64,000 bases of DNA from UBA5336 sp964412785 (GTDB taxonomy: Bacteria > Pseudomonadota > Alphaproteobacteria > Caulobacterales > Hyphomonadaceae): the NCBI GenBank assembly GCA_964412785.1, contig CAYPQD010000001.1:62001-126000 (forward strand). Direction: 5' to 3'. Positions 7,632-16,589 of the stretch are shown here, one piece after another (the first letter of the stretch is position 1; each line of letters opens with the position of its first letter). The translations under genes and the position numbers were made by a program. A model generated the notes under the pieces. The model did no database searches and was not told the origin of the DNA. It worked only from the letters and a program-made list of their open reading frames with translations.

Positions 7632-8579
7632 ATGCCGAAGGATGTCGTGGTCTGCATTCCGACCTACCAGCGCAATGACCAATTGCTTGCGCTGCTCGAG
7701 GCGCTTCAGGGCCAGGGCGTGCCGGAGGGCTACTGCCTGTCGGTGCTTGTGATCGACAACAATCCCGACGGGCGGGCCCGCTCGGTGGTTGAGACCGTCC
7801 TGGCCGCCGCAGGCCCGGTGCCAGTGGACTACCGTCATGAGACGCGACCCGGCGTCAGCCATGTCCGCAACACCGCTCTCGATGCCTGCCGCGCGGCGTC
7901 GGCCATTGCCTTCATCGACGATGACGAACTGCCCGCAGAGGACTGGGTCCGCCGCCTCGTCGAGCGCCGCGACGAGACTGGCGCGATCGCCGTGTTCGGG
8001 CCGGCGATTGCCGACTATGTCGAGGGCACGCCGGACTGGTTCCGCAAGGGCGATTTCATGTCCCGGCGGATCGAGCGGGACGGCCCGCGCCGACGCGTCG
8101 GCCCGACCTGCAATGTCCTCCTCGACATGCCGGCTGTGACCCGCGAGGGCGTACGCTTCGAGGCCGCCTTCTCTACCATGGGCGGAGAGGATACACTGTT
8201 CTTTCACGCGCTGCTGCGCCGAGGGCATGTCTTCGCCGATGCCGCCGGTGCAGTGACCTATGAGGTGGTGCCGCTGGCGCGCGCACGGCTCGACTGGCTG
8301 GCGCGGCGCCATCGCCGGGCCGGGTTCACCGATGCGGTAATGTGGGCGCGCGACCGGGCAGGCCAGCCGGTGCGCCTGCGTGCGGTGGTCGATGGCGGGA
8401 TCCGGCTTGGCGTTGCCGCTCCGGTGGCCGCCCTTGCCTGGGCGCTTGCCGGCTTCCGGCTGGATGCGCGCACGGCCCGCTGGATCATGCGGATGCAGCG
8501 CGGCCGCGGCATGATCGATTTCGCCTTCGACCGGCGGATCGAGGCGTATGCGCACACCCCGCCAGACGGTGCGGTCTGA
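7632..8579 (+). CDS. Family 2 glycosyltransferase
   Basis: A 315-residue GT-A-fold transferase. The ATG at 7632 is chosen because it opens directly with MPKDVVVCIPTYQRNDQL, the standard GT2 N-terminus, with AAAGGAG about 12 bases upstream. LVIDNNPDG binds the nucleotide. FIDDDELPAEDW carries the DxD-type metal site, and TMGGEDTLFFHALLRRG is the acidic acceptor/base region. A C-terminal hydrophobic stretch (about 240-290) could attach it to the inner membrane. It would add a sugar to a surface glycan. It is convergent with the GT39 gene. Donor and acceptor are unknown. Confidence 0.85.
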   Translation: MPKDVVVCIPTYQRNDQLLALLEALQGQGVPEGYCLSVLVIDNNPDGRARSVVETVLAAAGPVPVDYRHETRPGVSHVRNTALDACRAASAIAFIDDDELPAEDWVRRLVERRDETGAIAVFGPAIADYVEGTPDWFRKGDFMSRRIERDGPRRRVGPTCNVLLDMPAVTREGVRFEAAFSTMGGEDTLFFHALLRRGHVFADAAGAVTYEVVPLARARLDWLARRHRRAGFTDAVMWARDRAGQPVRLRAVVDGGIRLGVAAPVAALAWALAGFRLDARTARWIMRMQRGRGMIDFAFDRRIEAYAHTPPDGAV

Positions 8580-8588
8580 TCGGAAACC

Positions 8589-8601
8589 CAGCAGGCTGCT
8601 G
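8589..8601. repeat. Short perfect hairpin in the gap between GT2 and GT39
   Basis: CAGCAG (8589-8594), G, CTGCTG (8596-8601), followed by AAAATGGATTTT, lies in a 170-base gap (8580-8749) that is less GC-rich than its surroundings. The gap has no credible gene in any frame. CAGCAG/CTGCTG followed by AAAA recalls some transposon ends, but no transposase remnant can be read. It may be a simple termination structure for the GT2 gene. Confidence 0.35.
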
Positions 8602-8749
8602 AAAATGGATTTTCGGTCCGCATTCAGTCGGCGATCATTCCCATGGAGTGTTCATGGTCGCCAGCCGATACAGATTTTCTGCAGGATATGGGAGAGAAAT
8701 TTCGTCAGCGAGCCGCGATGAGCATCCTCCAGACTTCTCCAGCCGCTTG

Positions 8750-10378
8750 CTAGGACCCGTCCCGGACCGTGCGCCGTTCGAACAGGCGGACATGGGTCAG
8801 CGGCTGGTGGAAGATCGGCTCGGCTGCTGCGCGCCCGCGGATGTGTGCGGCCTCCACCTGCACGAAGCCGATATCATGGAGCGCTGCGTCGATTTTCCCG
8901 CCGGAGTTCCGGCCCGTGACGATCACCAGCGCTTGCGTGTCACCGGCGAGCGCTTCGGCGAGCCCGCCCTCGACCAGCAGGCCGCCGTCGAGCGCCGTGT
9001 CGATTTCGCGCGCGCTCGACCTGCGAAAGGCGTTGATGGAGTTCCCCGCGATCTTCCAGAAGTCAGGGCCCGGATAGCGCAGGAGGCCACCGCGCTCACT
9101 GAAATAGACGCGCCGCCCGGGGCTGGCGGCCCATGCGGCGGTGGCCGGAAAGCTCGCGGTAACGATCACCGGCGCGTCGCCATAGCCTTCCGTGTCGGCA
9201 AAGGCATACGCGCCGCGATAATCCTCCGGCTTGATGCGGTGGCGCAGTTCATTCGCGGTGGACAGGGCCGAGACCGCAATGAGCACAGCGGCGAGGGCAA
9301 GGCCGGCGCGAGGGGCCCTCAGGCGCGACAGGCTCCAGGCGGCCCCGAACGCGATCGCGAGGGTCGCCGGCAGGAACACCCGGTTGGTCAGGATCGCGGT
9401 CTGCAGGTGCAGGGCCGTGATGATGAGCGGGTAGACGATGATCAGCGCGCCGAGCAGGAGGGCAAGGTCGCGCCGTCCCCCCCGCCAGGCAAGCGGCACT
9501 GACAGAAGGGCCAGGCCATAGAGCAGCGCCTCGAACAGGATCGCGACCGGGCCAGCGCCCGGGAAACCGGTGGCATTGCGGAAATACCAGGGCGCATCGA
9601 TGACCGGCGCCGGGTTCACGCCGGGAAAGGTGGCCATCGCCGATGGGATCTGGACCAGCCAGGGCAGGACAATGACGAGGAGGATGAAATTGCGCACGAA
9701 CCAGGCCCGGGCGAAGCCCAGGCGCTCGCCGCCTGCCATCCAGCCGGCCGCAAGGCTGGCAAAGCCGATCAGCGCCATCACGATCAGGCCGATGACATGC
9801 GACCAGATCGCGATCGCCCCGCCGATGACATAGAGCGCGGCACAGCGTCGAGGCCCGAGCCGGCCCGGCGTGGTGTGGCCGAGCGCGCCCCACATGGCAA
9901 GCGCGGCGCCTAGCACCACATGGATATACATGCGGATTTCCTGGCTGAAATAGACATTCGAGGTCGACAGCGCGATGAGGGCCGCGGCGATCAGCCCGGC
10001 CCGCGCGCCGGCCTGGTCGCGCACCATCAGCCCGACCGCGATAACGCCGAACAGGCCGGTGACGGCCGAGGGCAGCCGCCAGAGGGCGGGATCGGTCACC
10101 ACGCTCTGCCAGGCATGCTGGATGAGGAAGACAAGTGGCGGGTGGTTGTCGACCCGCCCGAACAGGAGCGTCGGCACGGGCAGCTGCGCCACCGCCACGG
10201 TAAAGGCCTCGTCCATCCACAAGCCGGTGCGGTCGAGCCCGGACAGCCGCAGCGCTGCGGCGAGCACAATGAGCGCGGCAAAGGCCAGCGGGAATGTACG
10301 CCCACGGATCGGGTAGGCGTCCGGCGAAAACCCGCTCCGGAGCAGGGCGTCGAGCCGTTGGAGGTGGCGGGTCATCAT
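8750..10378 (-). CDS. GT39-family integral membrane glycosyltransferase (ArnT/PMT-like)
   Basis: A 542-residue polytopic protein with roughly 10-12 hydrophobic helices over residues 28-375 and a soluble periplasmic C-terminal domain. LDRTGLWMDEAFTV (about 49-62) is the first periplasmic loop with the DE motif that is catalytic in polyprenyl-phosphate-sugar-dependent GT39/GT83 enzymes. Such enzymes move a sugar from an undecaprenyl-phosphate carrier to a lipid, glycan or protein on the periplasmic face. Its ATG overlaps the stop of the sulfotransferase gene by 4 bases, so it is the last gene of that operon. Acceptor unknown. Confidence 0.82.
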   Translation of the reverse strand: MMTRHLQRLDALLRSGFSPDAYPIRGRTFPLAFAALIVLAAALRLSGLDRTGLWMDEAFTVAVAQLPVPTLLFGRVDNHPPLVFLIQHAWQSVVTDPALWRLPSAVTGLFGVIAVGLMVRDQAGARAGLIAAALIALSTSNVYFSQEIRMYIHVVLGAALAMWGALGHTTPGRLGPRRCAALYVIGGAIAIWSHVIGLIVMALIGFASLAAGWMAGGERLGFARAWFVRNFILLVIVLPWLVQIPSAMATFPGVNPAPVIDAPWYFRNATGFPGAGPVAILFEALLYGLALLSVPLAWRGGRRDLALLLGALIIVYPLIITALHLQTAILTNRVFLPATLAIAFGAAWSLSRLRAPRAGLALAAVLIAVSALSTANELRHRIKPEDYRGAYAFADTEGYGDAPVIVTASFPATAAWAASPGRRVYFSERGGLLRYPGPDFWKIAGNSINAFRRSSAREIDTALDGGLLVEGGLAEALAGDTQALVIVTGRNSGGKIDAALHDIGFVQVEAAHIRGRAAAEPIFHQPLTHVRLFERRTVRDGS

Positions 10379-11253
10379 GCCGTTGCGTCTTCCTGAAGGG
10401 CGGCCGCTGCAGAGGCGGGATAGCCAAGGCGCGCCATCATGGCCCAGAAGTCTCCGGGCAGGGCGTCCAGGTCAGCCTCGCTCAGCGCCTCGCGCCAGCG
10501 CCCGACCGAGGCCGGCGTAATCGCCTGTGTCACCGAGCTGTGGTGGGCGAGCCGGCCGACATCGCCGAGGCCTTGGGGAATTTCGGTCAGGAAACGGGCC
10601 TCGAAGTCGAGCCCGGCCCATTGGAAGATTTGCCGGAAACCCGGCTCCGGCTCGGTGACGAGGGTTTCATAGGAGAGCATCAGGCCGCCGCGGCGAGCGC
10701 GCTTGAGGTGCTTCAGGCAGGCCGTGTTCGCGGATATCCAGCGCTCGGCCGAGGCTGGCAGGTCGCGCATGTCGGCGCGGACCTGCGAGGCGACGGAATC
10801 GAGGCCATTGCGGACCAGGTGCAGGTAGTAACCATTCGGGTAGAAGCGCAGGATGTCGTCGATATGGACGGTGTTATAGGGCGTCTTGTCCCCCCAGCGC
10901 GTCTCGGTGAAGCCGTGGGCGCGGGCAAAATACCGGTAGGCTTCCTCAAGCAGGCGGCGCAGCGAGCGGTCGGAAACAGGCAGCGTCTCCATCTCTCGGG
11001 CAAATGGCGTCAGGTCGCCGAGCTCGAAGGTGTGGAACTGGCGGTGCTTCTCGAAATAGGCGCAGAACAGCCAGACTTTCTCGCGCCAGGTCAGCCACAT
11101 CAGGCGCGGCCAGCGCCCGATCAGTTCGCCGACCACGAAGGTCTCCGGCGGGATGTAGATCTGCCCTGAAGCCATCAGGACACGCCGGGTCAGCGTGTTG
11201 CCCGAGCGCGGGGCGCCGACGATGAAGAGGGGAGGCACGGGCGTTATCGTCAT
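10375..11253 (-). CDS. PAPS-dependent sulfotransferase family protein
   Basis: A 292-residue protein starting MTITPVPPLFIVGAPRSGN. The start at 11253 overlaps the previous gene's TGA by one base (TGATG), which supports it over the much longer upstream frame. FIVGAPRSGNTLTRR is the 5'-phosphosulfate loop and LVRNGLDSVASQ the 3'-phosphate motif of cytosolic sulfotransferases. WGDKTPYNTVHID lies between them. It probably transfers sulfate from PAPS to a sugar of the polysaccharide or glycolipid made by its operon neighbours. Sulfated surface glycans would fit a marine or saline habitat, which is inference. Confidence 0.82.
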   Translation of the reverse strand: MTITPVPPLFIVGAPRSGNTLTRRVLMASGQIYIPPETFVVGELIGRWPRLMWLTWREKVWLFCAYFEKHRQFHTFELGDLTPFAREMETLPVSDRSLRRLLEEAYRYFARAHGFTETRWGDKTPYNTVHIDDILRFYPNGYYLHLVRNGLDSVASQVRADMRDLPASAERWISANTACLKHLKRARRGGLMLSYETLVTEPEPGFRQIFQWAGLDFEARFLTEIPQGLGDVGRLAHHSSVTQAITPASVGRWREALSEADLDALPGDFWAMMARLGYPASAAAALQEDATA

Positions 11254-12431
11254 CACTGGGTGACCTTGCGCGAGCCAGCGCGGCGGTGGAAGCCGGCAAG
11301 CCGGCGGGCGGTCTCGATCGGTGCGACCGCCGGGGTGTCCCGCGCCGTCGTGCCGGGATCGGAGAGGAGGGATTGCCATTGACCGGCAACGGCTTGCGTC
11401 GAGAAGCGGGCGAGGCAGTGCCGGCGCGCGTCCTCTGCCGCATGGCGGGCACCCGGCAGGTCGGCGCGCAGGCGCTCCAGAAGGTCGGCAACCTCGCCCG
11501 GGCGGCAATAGAGCGCCATGTCGCCGAAACTCGGTTCAAGCCGCGGATCGAGGATGCACCGCACGCCCATCAGCATTGCCTCGGCAACCGTGCGCCCAAA
11601 CGTCTCCACCAGCTTTGGAGAGAAGAAATAGGAGAACACGTCCAGCCGGTCGAGGAAGCCTGGCACCGGCTCGGCGTTGAAGGGCAGGATGTCCCAGCCG
11701 GCGGTGTCGACGCCGAGGCCGGCGAAGAAACCGGGATCTGCGCCCATAACCCGCACCCGGGTGTCAGGCCCGGCCGGCAGGGAGGCGGCGAGCGCCTCGC
11801 CCGTATCCGGCCATTTCAGCGGGTCGGCCCGGCCATGCCGGCCGATTGTGAGACCGGGGTTCGCCAGCTTGTCCCGTTTCGGGGCGAACAGGCCGGTGTC
11901 GAAGGTGTTGGCCCAGTCGCCCGCAGTGAGCCGGATCAGCGGCTGGAAGCTCGCCAGCTGGCGCCGGCAGAGGCCGGAGATCGGCGCCCACATCGGTGCG
12001 ATGCCGAACTGGCGGCGCACGGCCGACTGCACCCTCATCGGGCTGTAGAGCAGGGCGCGGTTGCCCTCGAACGGCGCCTGGTGGGCAATGATGGCGGCGC
12101 GCTCGGCGCTCACCGGCACGCTATTGTCGACGCCGTGCAGGAAGACCATCGGGTGGTGGAAGAGCACCGCGCGGGCACGCACGCCCTGGGGTGGGCAGAC
12201 GCTGACCCCGTCGAGATCGCTCAGCGCAAGGAGGTCCGGATTGTCGGCGTCGCCGGAGCGGAAGAAATGACGCGCGCGCGCGAAATGCAGGGCCACCCGC
12301 AGGCCGAGGTCGACAAAGGCCCTGACGTCGGTTGCGAACGCTGACGCTGTACCGCCCTTGAAGCGGGGATCGACCATCAGGGCCACGTCTGCGGCGATAC
12401 CGGCCATTCCATCCGTATCCAAGCTATCCAT
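11253..12431 (-). CDS. Glycosyltransferase, GT-B fold (GT4-like)
   Basis: A 392-residue soluble transferase. The C-terminal half carries the donor-binding signature PKLVETFGRTVAEAMLMGV with the usual E-x7-E spacing. LTIGRHGRADPLKWP (about residue 195) is the interdomain segment typical of GT4 proteins. The N-terminal half is a diverged Rossmann-like acceptor domain. It is the second gene of a tightly packed minus-strand run (flippase, this gene, sulfotransferase, GT39). An alternating CG stretch near 12271-12282 lies within it. Sugar specificity cannot be inferred. Confidence 0.8.
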   Translation of the reverse strand: MDSLDTDGMAGIAADVALMVDPRFKGGTASAFATDVRAFVDLGLRVALHFARARHFFRSGDADNPDLLALSDLDGVSVCPPQGVRARAVLFHHPMVFLHGVDNSVPVSAERAAIIAHQAPFEGNRALLYSPMRVQSAVRRQFGIAPMWAPISGLCRRQLASFQPLIRLTAGDWANTFDTGLFAPKRDKLANPGLTIGRHGRADPLKWPDTGEALAASLPAGPDTRVRVMGADPGFFAGLGVDTAGWDILPFNAEPVPGFLDRLDVFSYFFSPKLVETFGRTVAEAMLMGVRCILDPRLEPSFGDMALYCRPGEVADLLERLRADLPGARHAAEDARRHCLARFSTQAVAGQWQSLLSDPGTTARDTPAVAPIETARRLAGFHRRAGSRKVTQ

Positions 12432-12500
12432 TGCCTGCGCTAGGCAGTCCGGGGCTGGCTAGCAAGACCTGTTCCCTTTCTTGCGGTGAGATGGCGGCGA

Positions 12501-13976
12501 TCACGGCGCCGCGGCGCTGCCCGGGCGCAGGTTTGAGCGTGCCTGTCCGGCAAGACCGAGGATGTAGCCGCGGAACAGCCCGCCGAGTGCGCCGGCATAG
12601 ACAAGCATGCCCGCCGGAACGAGGACGAGCAGCTGCACATAGCTCGCCCTCTCCGACAGCGCCGGCCAGGCGGCCCCCAGGCCAAGGATTGCCCCAGCCA
12701 TCAGGGCGGAGGCGACCACCGGCGGCAAGAGTGCGCCGATCCAGTCGCCGGCGCGCATGCCGATCGTGCGCGCAGTCTCGACCTGGAATGGCACGAACAG
12801 GATGATGTTGGCGACAAGGTACCAGAAGGCCAGGGTGGTCAGTCCATGTCCGACGGTGAGGGCAAAGACGCTGACATAGACCACCATCCGGATCACGGCC
12901 CAGCGCAGCATGACATCGGAGCGCCCAACCGATTTGAGGAGCGTCGCGGAGGTGGTGATGAGGGCCTGGATGATGCCGACACAGGCGAGCAGGGCAAGGA
13001 TGGGCGCCATCGGGCGCCACGTCTCGCCGAGGGCGAACACGGTGAAGGGTTCGGCCACGAGGGAAAGGCCGACCATCATCGGTGTGGTGATGAGGGTCAG
13101 CAGCGCCAGCGAGGCGCGGTATCCAACGTGCAGTTTTGCTGTGTCGGCCTGCAGGCTGGAGAGCGCCGGGTAGAGAGCGAAATTCGCTCCGCCGGCGAGG
13201 CTGCGTACCGGCACCTGCATGATCTGGTAGGCGCGGCCGTAGAAGCCGAGGGCCTCTGCGCCGAGCACCCGGCCGATCAGGATGCTGTCCATATTGCGAC
13301 TGAGGAAGGTGACGAAGCCGGCACCGGTCAGTCGCAGCGAGAAGGGCAGGACGGCGGCGATCTCCGACCAGTCATACGCAGGGGCGATCGGCGCACGCTG
13401 GAAGACGAAGGTGAGGGCGGTCTTGATGGCCTGCACGGCAATCTGCTGGGCAACCAGCGCCCAGACCCCCGCCCCGCGGCTGGCGAGCCAGATCGCCAGC
13501 GCCGCCGACAGGATGGTGGAGGTGATCTCGATGATGGCGATCGCGCGAAAGCGGAAATGCCGTTGCAGCCACGCCATTGGCACAAGGAACAGGCAGTGCA
13601 GGAACAGGACAATGCTGAGCGCGCGCATGACGTCGCCGACCCTTGGCTCATTATAGAAGGCCGCGATCGCGCCTGCGCCGAACCAGGCGAGCGTCGTCAG
13701 GCCGGCGCCGAGGGCGGTATTTGTCCAGAAGGCGCTGGCCCAGAAGGCCCGGGACGGTGCGGCGGCGCGCACTAGAGCAGCGGAAATGCCGAAATCGTTC
13801 AGCATGGTGAAGAAGGTGACAAAGGCGAGCGCCATGCCGACCAATCCGAACTCGGCCGGCGGAATGATCCGCGCAAGGATCGGCAGCACAATGACGAATT
13901 GCAACAGCGTCTTGAACAGAGTGACGCCGACATTGATCGCCGCGGAACTGGTGGTCTTCCTGGCAAGTGAGTTCAT
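12501..13976 (-). CDS. Wzx-type polysaccharide flippase (MOP superfamily, WzxC-like)
   Basis: A 491-residue polytopic protein with about 12-14 transmembrane helices. It begins MNSLARKTTSSAAINVGVT (start 13976), typical of WzxC/AmsL-like exporters. LLQFVIVLPILARIIPPAEFGLVGMALAFVTFF and later ALAIWLASRGAGVWALVAQ resemble conserved helices of the family. It would flip undecaprenyl-diphosphate-linked repeat units across the inner membrane. It heads the minus-strand run that ends with the GT39 gene (69-base gap to the next gene). It is probably the flippase for the Wzy-like polymerase encoded at 30827, although the two are 17 kb apart. Confidence 0.88.
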   Translation of the reverse strand: MNSLARKTTSSAAINVGVTLFKTLLQFVIVLPILARIIPPAEFGLVGMALAFVTFFTMLNDFGISAALVRAAAPSRAFWASAFWTNTALGAGLTTLAWFGAGAIAAFYNEPRVGDVMRALSIVLFLHCLFLVPMAWLQRHFRFRAIAIIEITSTILSAALAIWLASRGAGVWALVAQQIAVQAIKTALTFVFQRAPIAPAYDWSEIAAVLPFSLRLTGAGFVTFLSRNMDSILIGRVLGAEALGFYGRAYQIMQVPVRSLAGGANFALYPALSSLQADTAKLHVGYRASLALLTLITTPMMVGLSLVAEPFTVFALGETWRPMAPILALLACVGIIQALITTSATLLKSVGRSDVMLRWAVIRMVVYVSVFALTVGHGLTTLAFWYLVANIILFVPFQVETARTIGMRAGDWIGALLPPVVASALMAGAILGLGAAWPALSERASYVQLLVLVPAGMLVYAGALGGLFRGYILGLAGQARSNLRPGSAAAP

Positions 13977-14168
13977 TGGGTCGGCCCGGTCCGTGGCGGC
14001 GCCCGGCAGGTCCGGCGCCGGTCCAGCGCTTACATGCAAAAAGCGGGCGCGTCATGGCGCGGGGGGGCTTGCCGGAGTGAGACAGGCCCGGCATGGGCCC
14101 TGCCATGGCATGGCGATTGCGGGAGTGTATTCCCGACCGCCCGGCAGGAGGATTACGGGTCTCGCCCC

Positions 14169-15311
14169 ATGGCCAGTATCAGCGTTATCGTCCCGACCTA
14201 TAACCGCGCCGGACTGATCGGCGAGACACTGGAGAGCGTGCTCGCCCAGACCCGGGCGCCGGATGAGGTGCTGGTGCTTGATGACGGCTCGGGCGACGAG
14301 ACCGCAGCAATGGTCGCCCGTTTTGCGCCGGCGGTGCGGTATCTGCGCCAGGAGAATGCCGGCAAGGCCGCCGCGCTCAACCGCGCGCTAGGCGAGACAC
14401 GTGGTGACTTCGTCTGGATCGTCGATGATGATGATATCGTCCTGCCGGAGGCGTGCGCCCGGCTTGCCGGCGCCCTGGAGGCCGACCCTGCGCTCGGCTA
14501 TTGCGCCGGCCGGCATGAGGATTTCACCGTCGACGCGGCCAGCGGCGAAAAGCGGGTCAAGCCGGCGGGCTACTGGCGGGCATCGCAGCCGGGCGAGATC
14601 TTCCCCGACCTCCTTGATGGCTGCCATGTCTTCCAGCCTGGCCTCATCGTGCGTCGTGAGGTGTATCGGCGGGTCGGGCCGTTCAACGCCCGGCTGGTGC
14701 GCTCACAAGACTATGAGATGATGCTGCGGCTCGCGCGGACCACGCCTGGCCGACTGCTGGCGGAGACGGTGTTCCTGCACCGCGAGCACCAGGGCGCGCG
14801 CGGCTCCGGCGCGGACCGGTTCAGCGCAGCAGAGCAGGTGCGCAAATGGGCTGCCTACAACCGGATCATCTTCAGCGCGCTGATGGATGACCTTGCGCCC
14901 CGTGAGCACCTGCCTGTGGCGGTGTGGGACGACCCGGCGCGCGCAGCGACGCGGGCGCGCACCCTGCTGCTGAAGCGCGCCGGCGTGTTCGCCCGCCAGC
15001 TGATGTGGCCCGAGGCGTTCGCGAGCTGGCAGGCGGCGGCGGACGGCAGTCCTGCGGTCCCGTTTGATGCGCTCGAACGCGGGATCGTCCGGCAGGCGAC
15101 GATGGGTCCGCTCGGCAGCGGGTCCCTCTTCACAGAGCCGCGGGTCATGCCGGCACTCAAGGTCCTCCACGACACGCCGTCCGGCCGCGAGATTGCCGGC
15201 CTCCTTGCCCGCAGCGTCCGCTGGCAGGTGAAACGTGCGCTGCAGGCGGGCGATGTCGCCCGTGCCGCGCGGATCGGGCGCTTCATCGCAGCCGGTCTGC
15301 TAGCTCGCTGA
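14169..15311 (+). CDS. Family 2 glycosyltransferase with C-terminal helical domain
   Basis: A 380-residue protein starting MASISVIVPTYNRAGLIGE, divergent from the flippase gene. The GT2 core (about 1-230) shows VLVLDDGSGDET for nucleotide binding and WIVDDDDIVLPEA as the DxD site. RSQDYEMMLRLAR carries the catalytic acidic residue. About 150 C-terminal residues are mostly helical and not recognised. The ATG follows AGGAGG at a rather long 17 bases, so a slightly different start is possible. The gene end overlaps the convergent acyltransferase gene by 12 bases. Confidence 0.85.
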   Translation: MASISVIVPTYNRAGLIGETLESVLAQTRAPDEVLVLDDGSGDETAAMVARFAPAVRYLRQENAGKAAALNRALGETRGDFVWIVDDDDIVLPEACARLAGALEADPALGYCAGRHEDFTVDAASGEKRVKPAGYWRASQPGEIFPDLLDGCHVFQPGLIVRREVYRRVGPFNARLVRSQDYEMMLRLARTTPGRLLAETVFLHREHQGARGSGADRFSAAEQVRKWAAYNRIIFSALMDDLAPREHLPVAVWDDPARAATRARTLLLKRAGVFARQLMWPEAFASWQAAADGSPAVPFDALERGIVRQATMGPLGSGSLFTEPRVMPALKVLHDTPSGREIAGLLARSVRWQVKRALQAGDVARAARIGRFIAAGLLAR

Positions 15312-16502
15312 GCCCGCGCGGTCGAAGCGAAGCCATCCGGCGCGCGCCTCCAGCCTCAGGCCGGCCGGGCGCAGCGCAACGGTCAGCAGTCGCTTGCCGG
15401 GCTGCTCGACCAGCCGGAAGATCAGCAGCGCTGTGGCGATCACAAGGACAAGCGCCAGCGCCAGCGCCACCAGCGGCGGCAGGCCGAGATTGGTCAACAC
15501 CCAGGTCAGGATCAGGCTGGGGCGCTCATGGAACAGGTAGAGCGGGTAGGAGGCGAGCCCGAGGGTCACCAGCGGCTTCCAGGCGAGCATGTTGATCACC
15601 GGGCTGCGGGCGATGAAGAGGGCAAGGGGGAGGATGACGAGGATGGAAAACAGGCTGTAGCTCGCCGCCTGCCCGGTCAGCCCGACCCCGCCATCAAGGG
15701 TGACAACCGGCCCGACAAGCAGGGCGGCCACGGCAAGGCCGCTGGCAACCCAGCCGGCTGGCGGCAGGGGCCCGCGATAGAGGTGGAAGGCGCACAGGCC
15801 GAGGGTGAACCAGTTCAGCATGTCCGGCTGCAGCGCCTGCTGCAACGAGAACGGGATCGCGCCTGCGCCGCGCGCCGAGATCAGGGCGTCGGCAAGGAGC
15901 GAGAGCGCCTGCACGCCCGCCCACGCCCAGAGAAACCGCGCCCGCCCTGCGATCAGGTAGACGATTGCGATCACGGCGTAAAAGCGCACTTCCGCCCACA
16001 GGGTCCAGTAGACGCCCTCCACCCATTGCGAGGGTGGCGCGCCGAGAAGGTCGGCGGTCACGGCCGGCGGGAAGAACACGATGCTGGAGAGATACTCAAG
16101 CAGCGTCACCCGGAAGCGGTCGAGGCCCATCACCCCGTCCATCTGCCCGAGCGTATTTATGAGGAGTGTCGACAGGGTCGCGCAGGCCAGCATGCAGGGC
16201 CACAGGCGGGCGATGCGGCGCGACGCAAAGTCTGCCAGCCCGCTGGTGCGCTGCAGCGTCATCATGATGACGAAACCGGAGATCATGAAGAACAGCAGCA
16301 CGCCATAGCTGCCGAAATAGCCGATGCCCGGAATGGCGGCGAACAGGCTGCCATAGGGATAGAGCGTCGGTTCCTGTTGCGGCGGGGCCCAGCGCGCGCC
16401 GGCATGGTAGGTCACCACCATGAGCGCGGCGATGCCGCGAAGGCCGTCAAGCGCCTCCACGCGAACGCTCGGCCCCCGGGGGAGCGGCCCGCCCGCGATC
16501 AT
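15300..16502 (-). CDS. Acyltransferase family 3 (OafA-like O-acyltransferase)
   Basis: A 400-residue inner-membrane protein with about ten helices. VEALDGLRGIAALMVVTYH near the N-terminus holds the family's R-G-x-A-A-x-x-V-x-x-x-H catalytic motif. LFFMISGFVI and FASRRIARLWP are the next conserved helices and loop. Members transfer acetyl or other acyl groups to extracytoplasmic sugars, such as O-antigen or exopolysaccharide. It is downstream of, and co-directional with, the PQQ dehydrogenase gene (87-base gap), so it may be the last gene of the 21.7-15.3 kb run. Confidence 0.88.
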   Translation of the reverse strand: MIAGGPLPRGPSVRVEALDGLRGIAALMVVTYHAGARWAPPQQEPTLYPYGSLFAAIPGIGYFGSYGVLLFFMISGFVIMMTLQRTSGLADFASRRIARLWPCMLACATLSTLLINTLGQMDGVMGLDRFRVTLLEYLSSIVFFPPAVTADLLGAPPSQWVEGVYWTLWAEVRFYAVIAIVYLIAGRARFLWAWAGVQALSLLADALISARGAGAIPFSLQQALQPDMLNWFTLGLCAFHLYRGPLPPAGWVASGLAVAALLVGPVVTLDGGVGLTGQAASYSLFSILVILPLALFIARSPVINMLAWKPLVTLGLASYPLYLFHERPSLILTWVLTNLGLPPLVALALALVLVIATALLIFRLVEQPGKRLLTVALRPAGLRLEARAGWLRFDRAGSAS

Positions 16503-16589
16503 GGCGCTGCAGGCTCCGGCACTGCCGATCGTCTGCTCATGGCCTGGCGATCCTTCCCTCGGTTTCGAGCCCCGAGCGGGGCGGCACGG

